64,000 bases of DNA from Apodemus sylvaticus (taxonomy: Eukaryota > Chordata > Mammalia > Rodentia > Muridae): positions 27,112,605 to 27,176,604 of the forward strand of contig NC_067478.1 in NCBI RefSeq assembly GCF_947179515.1, in the 5' to 3' direction. Made by a program: the position numbers and the translations under genes. Within the stretch, counting starts at the first letter, position 1. Each line of letters starts with the position of its first letter. The notes beneath the pieces were generated by a model. It made no database searches. It was not told where the DNA came from and was given only the letters and a program-made list of their open reading frames with translations. Below are positions 40,769 through 51,187 of this stretch, piece after piece.

Positions 40769-40834
40769 TTGAACCAAGACTCTGAGGCTGAAATGCAATG
40801 TCACTTACAACATTAATCAGATACTGCATTTAAG
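40769..40834 (+). other. Candidate 66-nt non-coding exon
   Basis: A very strong 3' splice site precedes it: CTTCTTTGTTCCCTCCTACCCAG ending at 40,768 (long pyrimidine run plus CAG). It ends ATTTAAG at 40,834 followed by the consensus donor GTGAGC. All three + frames contain a stop, so it would be a 5' UTR, lncRNA or poison exon. It lies in the repeat-poor interval. Splice motifs alone give many false positives, so expression evidence is required. Confidence 0.3.
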
Positions 40835-41421
40835 GTGAGCCGTCCCTTGCCGCCTCCTTCCCTCACGCTCGCGTGCTGCATGCAGTTCGTGTCTTGCTTG
40901 TGTGAGCCTAAGATGGCAGGCAGGATTAGCCGTGCTGTGCTGTGTGTGCATGCTGTGTAGAATTCATTACACGTTGCCTAGTATTTCAGATGTGAGTATG
41001 TAAATGCTCTTTATGCCGTGTCATCTGGTAGGGAAGACTTGCTTTGCCTCATTGCGACCTTCGTTATTTCGACATGATCTTTCTTTCAGGATTCATTTGC
41101 TTCTAGAGCTTCGCTTTTCATCCCATTCAAAATAAGATTATGTCTTTTTTTTTTTTTAAACAAAGCCAAATAAATCCCACAAACCCCTAAAACCCAAACA
41201 AGAACAACAAAACCCTGTTACCAGATGGTGTCTCCCTTTTCTTCTTGCATTTGCTGTCTTTTAAATAATGTATGTTGTATTGTTAATTAATGTGAATATC
41301 AAATTAAACACCCGAAACTTACATGTTTATTATGCAGGTAGGAGGCAAGGTGGACTCTATTTTTAGTTCCTAGGCACTGCATCCTGTGGAAGCAACTCCG
41401 GCTCTCACGTTTGTGTTTGCA

Positions 41422-41789
41422 GAGCCTGTTATCTATCAGTGGTTTGATTTTCAGCAAATGTGACAGTGGCCTTTGCATTGGTCAGCTCCGAGCTTTGAAC
41501 TCTCAGAGGAGCAAAGGAGAAAAAAAATTCAACACAGCACCTCCTCGGTTGCAGCCTCAGAGAATCCTTGGATAAGAAACTTCTTTTTTCAGTCCTGTTT
41601 TGCTGTTGATAAATTCAGTCCTTGTGATCACGGGGCTCTCAAGCTGTCGGTGTTTGATTTTTGGTGTGTGTGACAGTTGCATCTAAAAACTTGTGAGCAA
41701 GAAGACGGAGAAATCAGTTGGTCTCCATCGCCTTACATAAAAATGGCCGAGTGTCTTGTTACGCTAACACTGCCCTGAGATACGCACAG
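41422..41789 (+). other. Candidate exon ending at strong donor
   Basis: An acceptor-like TCACGTTTGTGTTTGCAG ends at 41,421, and CAG with the donor GTACGT ends the segment at 41,789. A 66-codon frame (41,473-41,673) lies inside, with no motif and no good Kozak context. It could equally be an alternative first exon with a start upstream. Weak evidence overall. Confidence 0.2.
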
Positions 41790-44702
41790 GTACGTTGGAA
41801 TTTGCATGCTTTGTAGACTTTTTTTTTTTTCTTGAGCCATGCAGGAAAACATCAGATGCATTAAAATATGACTTTAAAAATTAAAAACTAAGATCCTTGT
41901 AATATTTGGGGATGGCATTAAACTGAATAGCCTCTCCCATCAAAGACTGCATAGATATAAACATAAACTTAAAGAGTGATTCTGCTGTTAAAGTGGAGTG
42001 ATTTCTTTTTCAAAAAAAAAATTCAAATGTGGGATAGGTGTGGCGCCACTAGACAAAAGAAAAAAATGGAAAAGTCTGGTGATTTGGCTCAATTTTAGTT
42101 TGAAACTAAAAATCAAATGGGTTTCTGGAGACAATTTCAAAGAGCGTAAATAAGCTCAAAAGGAACTATCAAAAATGTTAATCTCTAAGACGCGGGCGGA
42201 CGTTAACTGTGTTATATGGAAGACAAAAATTAAATCTTTCAAAATTATATTTTGTCATATACAATGATAGATCCAGCATTTGTTTGTGCATGGAGCAGGG
42301 GCGGGGAGTTCTCGTGTTTTGAAAGGGGAAAGGCTAAGAGTCCATGGCCCTCTTGGCAGGAATGGAGCTCCATCTAAGGAAACCGAGCCCCGAGCATGGC
42401 TCAGTGCAGAAAGGCAGTGTGGCTCTCTAGGTGCCCAATCCTGGCATCTCTCAAAACCATTTCATGTGCTCTTTCCTTTGAGCCTAGCCCCTCAAAAATA
42501 TTTTAGTTTCAAATTAACACTGGGCCAGAGCCTGTTTCCTCGGCAACCAACTCATATTTTAAAATGCAGTAATAGATTTGCACAGGACTGTCTTAGAGAA
42601 GGAGACTCACCCTGAGTGAGAACTCTACAGTTTTGTGTCCTCTCCTACTCGAACTGGCTTTAGACGGTTTTGAAATGTGGTCTTCAAGCCTTCACATCAG
42701 CTCCATTTGCAATTGTACCGAGGCTTGCACAGGACAGCCCTTCTTTTTGCCCTTCGTGCTCAGTGGGTTCTAAATTAAGGTTTCTCTACCGTGTGCTCTA
42801 GAATGCAGGTCAAGGTTTGTGCAGAGAGGTATACTCTCATTCCCATGCGCTCACCTGTGCCTCTGACACAAAAACTGTTTCAGAAATTCTCCTGCTTCTG
42901 ACTTCCTTAGCCCTCCATGGTAACCTCCCAGCTCAGGGTAAAGCTGGACCCAAACCCAACCCTTCCTTCCCCATGAAAGTGTACCCTGAGCCCTCATGGG
43001 AGCGGCTTTGTAGTTGTTGCCAGATCTGAAACCTCCGGGAGCTGCTCCCAGGTGAAGAAATTTGAGTCTCAGAGCTGGATATGTAAATGTTTGTTTCTAG
43101 CAAGCCTCTTCCATTTTCAACTGCATGATCTGCATGGTCAAATCTCTTATGGGTTAGAGAGAGCTTGTTGTTTATTGTTATTGTGTTTTGAGGCCAACTA
43201 AATGATTGTCTTTGGAATCATTCTGTGGCTCAGTTATATTAGAACATGATTCATCTAGTGATTCTGCTCCCTGGGCTTGCCGTAGAATAGCTTTCTCTCT
43301 GCAACACCTCTCCCCACCCCCCAATCTGCTTGGGAGCCATTTTGCTTCTTGCTCCGGTCTTAAAATGAGTAAGTGCCTTTTGAATATAGTATCTATCAGA
43401 TTGCAGACCACAGGGAAATGTCAGAAACCTGATTTAGTATGGACATTTATTTTAAGACCAGCGTCATTAACAATTGCAGAAGGGATGGGACCGATTGTCA
43501 CTTGCCCATGGACAACAGTAAGCTCAGCATTTGTAGTTAAAACACTTGCTGTTCGGAAAGATTCTAACAGAATGTCTTCCATCTTGATAGGCCAGCACAA
43601 ATGAACCATTTTAAATGAATTTGAATCTTAACTGTAAGATTCGGTGGATGAACTGCAGTTGTTCTAGCGTGAATGGATGCCTGATAGATCCCACACTCTA
43701 GACTCTCTATCCTTTTGTTCAACTTAAGCATGATTACGTCATCTTGTAGATTTTCATAGCTAATGATTTTTTAAATGACATTCTTCATTTGTGTTGCTCA
43801 TGGTCATACCTAACAGATTTTCAAATATAAATTCACAACTGTTAGGAAATACACTGCACCATTATCACCCTAACAAACAGACAAGAGAATGCAAGAATTA
43901 TTTATTGCGTTGTTGTGTGTCGCTTAGTGCGATGTTTGCCAGGGCAGAAAGCTTTTGTAAACTTACACACTTACAGTTATTATTGGATTTCCTAGATTAG
44001 CTGAAATGGGGGACCCGGTACTTGCTCCTCCGTGTTTAACCGACTAGGTAGGCTTAGCTCATTTACACATCTCAGCTGAAGTGCTTGTACTGGGCAGGCC
44101 AGAGCAGGCGTGTGAGAAAGAATGTGCAAAGAATCTGCTTTGTTCTGACACCAAATGAAATGGGCAGACGTGTGGCTTCTCTGCCTGAATGATTTATAGT
44201 ATAAAAGTCTCGACTCTTGTTTTTCTTTGGGGAATAGAAAAATGTTTTTCCAAGCTTTAATTCAGCAGGAACACAAGAAGGCTACATCCCCAGCTGCTAC
44301 ACTGATGTGAGTCTAACTCGGTCCTTTCTGAGGGTCCCGTGTAGCTAGTCTGGTGGCCAGGCCACAGCTTAGACTTATAACCTTTTTATATATGAGGAGA
44401 AAGAAAAAAAAGAAAAGAAAAGAAATCTTAAAAAACAACCTAGCACCTTTCTCTTTATTACTAAATCATGCTGAGTAAGGCCCCACACGACTTGTTCTAA
44501 CAGCTAACTTCCCCAGGTTAAATAAATACTTGGCGCACTGACTGAGTACCTACCGGGCTTATTCTGCAAGCTAGAAATACAGTAATAAAGGTAGTACAGC
44601 TTGCTTCTCATGTTCCCGCCTTTTCTATAGTGGGGTAGGCAGAAGGGGAGGGGCAAAACCAAACACATAAGCAACTAACACACACAAGAACTGGAAGGAA
44701 GA
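41790..44702. other. Unique, repeat-poor sequence, no gene recognised
   Basis: Almost 3 kb without a recognisable SINE, LINE or LTR, which is unusual for this window. Frames of 111 codons (42,280-42,615, +) and 132 codons (43,206-43,604, +) lack known motifs. Probably intronic or regulatory sequence under constraint, though constraint was not measured. Confidence 0.4.
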
Positions 44703-44797
44703 GTAGCTGGGTGCACTGGTACATGCTATAGTTCCAGCACTGGGGACAGACTGAGTTTGAGCCTAGCCTGGGCAAGTGACGCTGTCTCAAAAACATG
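44703..44797 (+). mobile_element. B1 SINE, diverged and internally deleted
   Basis: GTAGCTGGGTGCACTGGTAC, TATAGTTCCAGCACTGGGGA, TGAGTTTGAGCCTAGCCTGG and GACGCTGTCTCAAAAACA. The middle third is missing. Confidence 0.75.
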
Positions 44798-47455
44798 GAA
44801 AGTTAAAATGCAAGGGTGATGTGCTATAGGGAGTGCCCCCTTTGGAATGGCTGGTTTGGGAAAGCCTTCCTAGGGCTGTGGCCTTGAAGCAGAGACTTGC
44901 AAGGTAAAGAAAGACCAAGCCAGGCAAGGATCTGCTGGAGTGGTACGTGTAGCGAGTGTGTAAACACAGACTGTAGCCCTGTCTTTCTTTGTGGACCCTT
45001 CTGTCTCCTGAAGCCCGGCTTCACAGCTTCATGGTTCCCCTGCCTTAGGCAAGCCTCTGCTGTGAGAAGGCGGCCCCTGGGGCTGGTTTCAACCTGTCAG
45101 ACACCAGATATGGGCGCCTCTGACCCCAGAAGCACCCTGAACCTATCTGGGAAGGTGAGTGACACTCTTGGCATCACATCCCTAGGAGTGATGCAATCCT
45201 GGCAGAGACCCAACATCAACTCAGTAATGGCCTCTTGGAGCAAGGAATGTTCTGGAAAGTATCTTGTTTTGCTTTTCATAAGGACTCTGGGATTTAAACT
45301 CATAGCAAAACACTTGAGACTTCCATTTCATTATTTTTACCCCCAAAAGGCAAAATGGTGGAAAGGTCTACATGTCAACTGGCCAATAAACAATCTTTGT
45401 CTTACAATGCTTAAAGCACAGCACATGGGCTCTGTCATGGCTTTACTGATATAATTGTTTTCTCTATTATACTAATAGGCTAAGAAGGTCTTATGAGCCA
45501 GTGTGCTTCTGTCCCTGTGGGGTCAGTGCGGGGATGAGGGTCAGAAAGCAGAGATGAACTAAGATATATTAAACACCGTATGGTTCTTAAAAGCCTTCTG
45601 GACATTCTAGAAGCACTTTCTAAAACTGAGCCTTGACTTAGAAGGTCATTTTTAGTACAGCAGAGGTAGTCTGGCTGGTTTCTCATACGTCATAGCTTTT
45701 ATGAAGTAACCCATTGGAGGACAAGCTTGGTCTAGTTGTTTGTGGTAGAGAATTGCCTGTCATGGGTGGAAGGAAGAGTCACTTTGGCAATTTGGTTCAC
45801 ATCTTGGTATATTTGTTGAGTATTCTCTAGAGAACTAACACTGTTTTCAGCTAGGCAGAATGGAATATGACAGGGCCCCCATGGGACTGTGTTCAGGTTT
45901 CCACAGAAGGCTTAGATAATGATATGGACAGGCACAATTATGCACCATTCCTGGTACAGAAGGAATTCTTCGCTACTGTTCCCCGAAGTCCACTCTTCTG
46001 TTTCCAGGCAGCTCAGCTGATGTCAAAAACAGGTCTTCGCTTGGACTCTGTCTTTTCTCACACCACCTTGCTAAGAAGAGTTGGCTCCTAATAAGCCACC
46101 GTATGCCTGTCTACCCTTTCCCAAGCTGGTCTGCCTGCATTGCCAAGTGACCTCAATAATGGCTGCCACTTTTAAATTCACGAGCAGATGTTAGGTTGAA
46201 AAGCCCCTGAATGCAAAAATTTGAATTTGTGATGCAGGCAAATGCTCTTGATTTCTCACTGTGTGTTGCTGACAGCAGGGGGTGGGGCTGGGGGGGGGCA
46301 GAGGCCTGGCTTCTGACAGCTCTGTAGAAGGCTTTGGGGGACAGCAGGTAAGTTGAACCCCAGTCACTAAATCACTCACCTTTGTGAGGTGACCCTAGCA
46401 TGTCACCTCTGTGGCCTAAAACATCTCAGTGACCATGAAACTGTTCTTGGGTCTAGCCGCTGCTTCTGCATCTTTTCATTTAATGGCTGGCGTCCTTGCT
46501 ACTTACTGGTGCTGCTCTTTCTGCTAAGGGTCGGAGACTGGGATTTGTATCCACCCTCACTGTGCTAGGCCTGCAGAGGGAGTTTGTTTTCTAGAACTGC
46601 TTTGTTTTTAAAAATGCCAGTATAAATACTTTGGGTGCTCATGAATTGTTGGGGGGCAGGGGGGGGCTTCCGTTGTGTGCTTTACATAATAAAACGACAT
46701 CTTCTTTACCCCTGCTCCTTGCTACCAAATGGATATTTTGAAATTTCTTTTCCTTCTGCATATTAAAATCCCTTACGAGGTCTGAGGCCTTGCACTAATT
46801 AAGGCCTCACAGTGCTGCCCTTCTCCCCACCACTGAGCTGGCTGCAGAGTGGCTGCCCGAGGGCCTAACAAGCCAGTGAGATGAGAGAACAAAAGCCCCC
46901 AGCTGAGGACGCCGTTAAATCCGAGAAGGGCCGTGCCCTCGTAATCCTTACCCCCACCCCCTTTTTTTTCTTTAGTTCTACAACCGAGAAAGGGGAAAGG
47001 AGAGGTTGTTTTGTTTTGTTTTTTTAGTTGGGACAGGGAGAAACTATGCCATAGATTCTTCAGAGTATGCAGGGTGTTGGAAAATCCACGTGCAAAGAAC
47101 AAGGGTGTCATCTGGGAAATGAAATGGAGTGGCCACCGACAGAGAAGGCAGGTTGGGGTACAGGGAATCAGAAAATGGGAACAAAGGGAGCAGACAGCAG
47201 ACAGCAAGCAAACAGGAAAGGATGCTTCCCTTTGAACCCTGGGGCACAGGGTGCAAGGGAAGAGTAGAGAGGGCTTGTTCTCTAAGAAAAGTCTTGGGGA
47301 GCTCTCGGGTGTAGGCTAGCGGCCTCGGGCCCCAGGCCACTCACTCTCTTGGTCTTTGGATGCCTCGTTGACAGTGTTGCCTGCTTGTTCCATGCTGCCT
47401 GTTGGGCAGCAGCCACTGATGGACCCTCTTAAATGTGATAAGTCCTTACAACAGC
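44798..47455. other. Unique sequence with a 185-codon open frame
   Basis: Repeat-poor. The + frame at 44,897-45,454 (185 codons) is the longest frame that is neither in a repeat nor in the CpG island. I recognise no domain; its end reaches AT-rich sequence and it lacks a good start context. Other frames up to 144 codons are unremarkable. A G4-type run lies at 46,278-46,298. Confidence 0.35.
46278..46298 (+). other. G-quadruplex-type G runs
   Basis: Runs of 5, 4 and 9 G (the last divisible) with loops of T and CT give a potential G4 on the + strand. No promoter evidence is beside it. Confidence 0.6.
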
Positions 47456-47690
47456 TCCCTACCGGGATCCATGAGGAACTCTGTACCAGAAGTGTCCTAG
47501 AAATTTTATTTAAGCTGGGCATGGTGCTATCCACCATTAAGGTAGATGAGGACAGAGTTCTAAAAGTTCAAGGCCAGTTCAGTCTACATAATAAGTTCCA
47601 GGTCAGCAGGGTTATAGAGACCCTGGCTCAAAAAAACAAAAACAAAAACAAAACAACAACAACAACAACAAAAAAAACCCAAAAAACTAA
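47456..47690 (+). mobile_element. B1-containing unit, copy 1 of a local duplication
   Basis: CGGGATCCATGAGGAACTCT, GTACCAGAAGTGTCCTAGAA and TTTATTTAAGC precede a B1 (GGGCATGGTGCTATCCACCA, AGTTCAAGGCCAGTTCAGTC, AGACCCTGGCTCAAAAAAAC) with a CAAAAA/AAC tail. The same flank plus B1 occurs at 49,208-49,397. Copy 1 has lost about 18 bases in the B1 A/B-box interval. The 177-codon frame here is partly SINE-derived. Confidence 0.8.
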
Positions 47691-48066
47691 GGCTCTATTC
47701 TTCATGCTAAGACCGCTGGAGAAGACCCCCTTCCCCACTGTCCTATTAGATCTCCAACAGTGTTTAAACAAGATGAGAGGGTGTTTGTTTGTGCTGTGCC
47801 CAAGGGCTGTTGGATTGCTACAGGACAGAGATTGGAGCTCTACCCAAGGTTTGGGACAAGGACAGATAGACAGACAAGGGGACCAGTGACTCAAGGGCAG
47901 AACAGACTTCATGGAGGGATATAGTCCTAGGACAGGAGAGGGGAAGGGGATGGGAAATGTCCCCTTTTTTAGCCCAGGGGAAGGGGGGGATCAGCCAGTG
48001 CTTAGGGTAACCAGAGAAATAAGGCAAACAGTGGGTTAAAGAATGTCTGGGAGCAATAAATAAACT

Positions 48067-48112
48067 GTTCCATGATGGTCAGTTCCATGATGGTCAGTTC
48101 CATGATGGTCAG
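48067..48112 (+). repeat. 15-bp tandem repeat, three exact copies
   Basis: GTTCCATGATGGTCA is repeated at 48,067, 48,082 and 48,097 without a single difference, so the duplication is recent. Confidence 0.97.
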
Positions 48113-48318
48113 CCTTTACTAAAGGTTGGTAGGTTAGGGAGGGTAAGAATCTAGAAATACAAGTTACTTTAGTTCTGAGAATTGTCATTTTTTTAAAAAA
48201 CCAAAATAGGGGCTTTATAAAATGGTGTGACCATGGCTAATAGTACCCCAAAATGCCTGCTGTCCAAGAAATTCTCTTTCCTAAACTCATGCCCCTCTGC
48301 ATTTAGCTCCCTCAAAGC

Positions 48319-48412
48319 CTGCCTCCTCCTTCTCTTTCTCCTTCCTTTCCTTCCTCCCTAGCCTCCCTCCATTCTTCTCCCTCCTCTCCCTGCCTCCCCC
48401 CCCCCCCTCCTG
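48319..48412 (+). repeat. Polypyrimidine tract
   Basis: About 90 bases of nearly uninterrupted C/T (CTCCTTCTCTTTCTCCTTCC and similar) including a run of 12 C. Triplex and i-motif prone. The 92-codon minus frame crossing it is a Gly-Glu-Arg repeat artefact. Confidence 0.85.
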
Positions 48413-48792
48413 TGTGGTCTGAGCTCCCTGACCATCCCCAGAGGCTGTTCTGACTGAAGTACTTGCCCTGCAGAAGAATCAGTACAGGGGGCATGGTAAC
48501 ACTTAGTCTGCTGTCTTCCTTGTGCTTCTTGCTTGCTTCTGACAGAAATTCAAACCAGACGCTTGCCCTAGGCACGGCTCCTTTTCTCATTGAAGGAACT
48601 GGCCTGAGAAGTTGTTCCTTCTGGAAGTCGTCTCAGGAGTCAGTACACTCAGGCTTGATCCTGGTTTAGGGCCTTTCCACCAAACCAAGTGCTTTCAGTT
48701 ACAGGGAACCTTAGCTTCCCCCGCCCCAACCTTCCTTATCTATAAAAGATCAGACAGAAAGTGGCGGAGCCTTTTTAATTTTTTTACGAGGA

Positions 48793-48870
48793 ATATGGGG
48801 TAGGGTGTTTGCTTAGCAAACATAAGGCCTTGGGTTCAGGCCCCAGCAATGTCAAACTAAAGAAATAAAA
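48793..48870 (+). mobile_element. ID SINE
   Basis: GGGGTAGGGTGTTTGCTTAG, AACATAAGGCCTTGGGTTCA and GGCCCCAGCAATG followed by an A-rich tail: a tRNA-Ala-derived ID element with recognisable A and B boxes. Confidence 0.75.
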
Positions 48871-49207
48871 CTTCAACAAACTAAGTTTAAAGATGGCGTT
48901 GACTTTGTTGACGTTCACTAAAGATCTGTGAGTCAGGCAGCACCTGATCTATAAAAACCATGGGCTGCCTTGGGTCTGGAAGAAGAGCCGAATCTATAAG
49001 GTAGCTCGAGTGGGAACATAGAGGTTCACACCGGGCTTCTTCCGGTTCCTTCCCTTATGAGGGGTAAAGTGGAGGGACTTCCTAGCTGGCCGCCAGAGCG
49101 GGCCTACTTCAGGACTATCTACTGTTTTCTCAGAAGGTCAAACACCAATCTTAGTCTTCCCTCTTAGTCTTCAGGACTTCAGTTGAGAGCGAGTCTGGGT
49201 TGGCTCA
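48871..49207. other. Unique sequence, nothing recognised
   Basis: Lies between an ID element and copy 2 of the local duplication. No frame or repeat stands out. Confidence 0.4.
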
Positions 49208-49400
49208 CCTGCTGGGATCCATGAGGAACTCTGTACCATGAGTGTCCCAGAAATGTTATTTAAGCTGAGCATGGTGCTATACACCATTAATCTCAGCACT
49301 CCAGAGGTAGACGAGGACAGAGCTCTGCAAGTTCAAGGCCAGCCTAGTCTACATAGTGAGTTCCAGGCCAGTAGGACTATAGTGACCCGGCTCAAAACAT
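49208..49400 (+). mobile_element. B1-containing unit, copy 2 of a local duplication
   Basis: TGGGATCCATGAGGAACTCT, GTACCATGAGTGTCCCAGAA and GTTATTTAAGC precede a B1 with the complete TTAATCTCAGCACTCCAGAG segment that copy 1 (47,456) lacks. The flank outside the B1 (about 50 bases) is shared, so this is not just two independent B1 insertions. Confidence 0.82.
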
Positions 49401-49659
49401 AAGAGAACAAAAACAGTGAGTTGAAGCCAAGCTGAGGATACTGTACAGCTGTTTATGTAACAAAGAGAAAAGTAGATTTCCACAAATTTTGTACTGATGA
49501 AAGAAAATATAAAATGAAGTATTAACTATAATAACTACAGTAGGTATGTCTGCTTGTGTCTCGACACCATTATGGGCCATGGCATTTGAATTCCATATTA
49601 TTTCTCATCATGTAATGTTCTTCTTTTGGACACTCCACCCAATCACTTAAAAATGTAAA

Positions 49660-49865
49660 ACCTGGGCTAGAGAGACCCAGGTTGATTACGAGAAAACAAT
49701 GCGTTTGCAAAGGACCCAAGCTGGATTCTCAGGCCCCACCTTGCTCGCAGCTGTGTGCAGCTCTAACTCCAGAGGACTCAAGGCCTGTGGCCTCCTCAGA
49801 CACCTGTGCTATGGGCACACACCCCAACACAGACGAAAATTATGAATACACACAAATTTAAAAAT
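49660..49865 (+). mobile_element. B3 SINE
   Basis: CTGGGCTAGAGAGACCCAGG (worn head), CAAAGGACCCAAGCTGGATT, CTCGCAGCTGTGTGCAGCTC, TAACTCCAGAGGACTCAAGG, CTGTGGCCTCCTCAGACACC and a CACACAAATTTAAAAATA tail. Confidence 0.82.
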
Positions 49866-49944
49866 ATTTTTTAGCTAAAAAAATATAAAGCTATTCTTAG
49901 GCCATATAAAAGTAGGTCATAGGTTAGATTCCTATTTGAAGATC

Positions 49945-50110
49945 GATCCTTCCTTCTTTCCTTCCTTTCTTGTTTTCTTCCTCCCTTCCCTTCCTCCTTT
50001 CATTGAAACAGGGTCTCCTTTTGTAGCCCAGGCTGGATTTAAACTCATGGTCCTCCTTCCTTAGTTTTCAGAGTACTAGGATTACAGACATAGATGATGA
50101 TTCTATTTTG
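49945..50110 (-). mobile_element. B1-like SINE fragment, minus strand, with pyrimidine tail
   Basis: A TTCC-rich tract (49,948-50,000, the complement of a purine-rich tail) precedes GAAACAGGGTCTCCTTTTGT, AGCCCAGGCTGGATTTAAAC and CAGAGTACTAGGATTACAGAC. Old and incomplete. Confidence 0.7.
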
Positions 50111-50139
50111 TAAATTATAATCTATTCTAGGGGCCAACT

Positions 50140-50347
50140 GGCCAGATTGAGTCGATGTCTTGTTTAATTTCTAATAATATTTTTAAAACCGTGTGTGTGT
50201 GTGTGTGTGTGTGTGTGCCTGTGCTCATGGGCATATGCATGGCACACGTGGAGATCAGAGGATAAACTGTAAGGGTCTGGGGATCAAACTCAGGTCATCA
50301 GGCTTGGCAGTAGACATTTTACCCACAGAGCCATTCCACTGTTTCAG
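50140..50347 (-). mobile_element. B3 SINE, minus strand, with (GT)n tail
   Basis: A (GT)14 tract at 50,191-50,218 replaces the CA-rich tail. The body reads GATCAGAGGATAAACTGTAA, GGGGATCAAACTCAGGTCAT and TACCCACAGAGCCATTCCAC toward the head. Confidence 0.78.
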
Positions 50348-50717
50348 GAAATATTTTCTACTTAATGTTGTCTTCTAATTGTATTACTTTTTCTTAGAAA
50401 GCTAAGATATGCATACAGTGAAATAGCTAGAACCTTAATGTTTTACACCAACTATTTAAATCTTTTATCTACATATAGGAAACATTTTACTACAATTTAA
50501 TGTTTGTAGACACACTGTATATTTTGCTATCTGATATCACAGCACAAACATTTTATACCATTTGAAAATCCTTCACAAGCATTACCTTTTAAAACTCTAC
50601 TATGAAACTCTTGAACATATGTAGAAGCAAAAAGGCTTTACACATGACCCCTTCCTTCAGGCCAGTTCCTTTGTTATTTCAAAGGAACTCCCACTCCCCT
50701 TTATCCTTCTGTTGTTG
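50348..50717. other. Unique AT-rich sequence, nothing recognised
   Basis: No gene or repeat recognised between two reverse SINEs. Confidence 0.4.
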
Positions 50718-50905
50718 CTGTTTTCTGGACAGGGTCTTTCCACTATATAGCTCAGGCAGTCCTGTCCTGGAACTCACTCTGTAGACCTGCCTGGCTTCAA
50801 ACTCACAGAAATTTGCCTGCCTCTGCCTCCAAAGTCCCAAAATTAAAGGCCTGCACCACTAAGCCGGGCGTTCATACCTCTTTTTTTTTTTTTTTTTTTT
50901 TTTAA
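50718..50905 (-). mobile_element. B1 SINE, minus strand, and adjacent poly(T)
   Basis: GGACAGGGTCTTTCCACTAT, TCCTGTCCTGGAACTCACTC and CTGCACCACTAAGCCGGGCG make a reverse B1 with its head at about 50,870. A 24-base T run at 50,880-50,903 then follows the head. That T run is on the wrong side to be this B1's tail and may be the tail of a second, lost insertion. Confidence 0.85.
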
Positions 50906-51136
50906 ATCTCTGACTCTTGGGCGGCGGTGGCGGCGGTGGTTCTCTAAAAGAGACAGATTCTAAGAGAAAAAAATTTTGTCTTAGAAAAGAAATGCTGAAC
51001 TACATAGGGCTAAAAGAATAATGTCTGCAGCCTTTGAAGGTTCACGGGAGGGCAGGAGATAGGAGGAAGGAGGGAGAGAAGCAGGGAAAGGCCCTGTCAT
51101 CATCCTTTTAGTTCTTCTGGAAGCTTGAAATATTTT

Positions 51137-51152
51137 TCTTTTCTTTTCTTTC

Positions 51153-51185
<33 letters not shown>

Positions 51186-51187
51186 AA
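51137..51187 (+). repeat. (TTTTC)n pyrimidine repeat
   Basis: About eight TTTTC/TTTC units ending in a T run. The Lys-rich 88-codon minus frame is an artefact of the tract. Confidence 0.9.

Larger units (their letters stand above)
47691..48792. other. Unique sequence with short tandem and polypyrimidine tract
   Basis: Contains three exact copies of a 15-base unit (GTTCCATGATGGTCA) at 48,067-48,112. A nearly pure C/T tract with a run of 12 C lies at 48,319-48,412. No gene recognised. Confidence 0.45.

Noticed and set aside
47356..47889. 177-codon + ORF as a gene
   Set aside because: It runs through a B1 and its CAAAAA/AAC tail (Lys-Asn-Thr runs) and has no splice context or domain.
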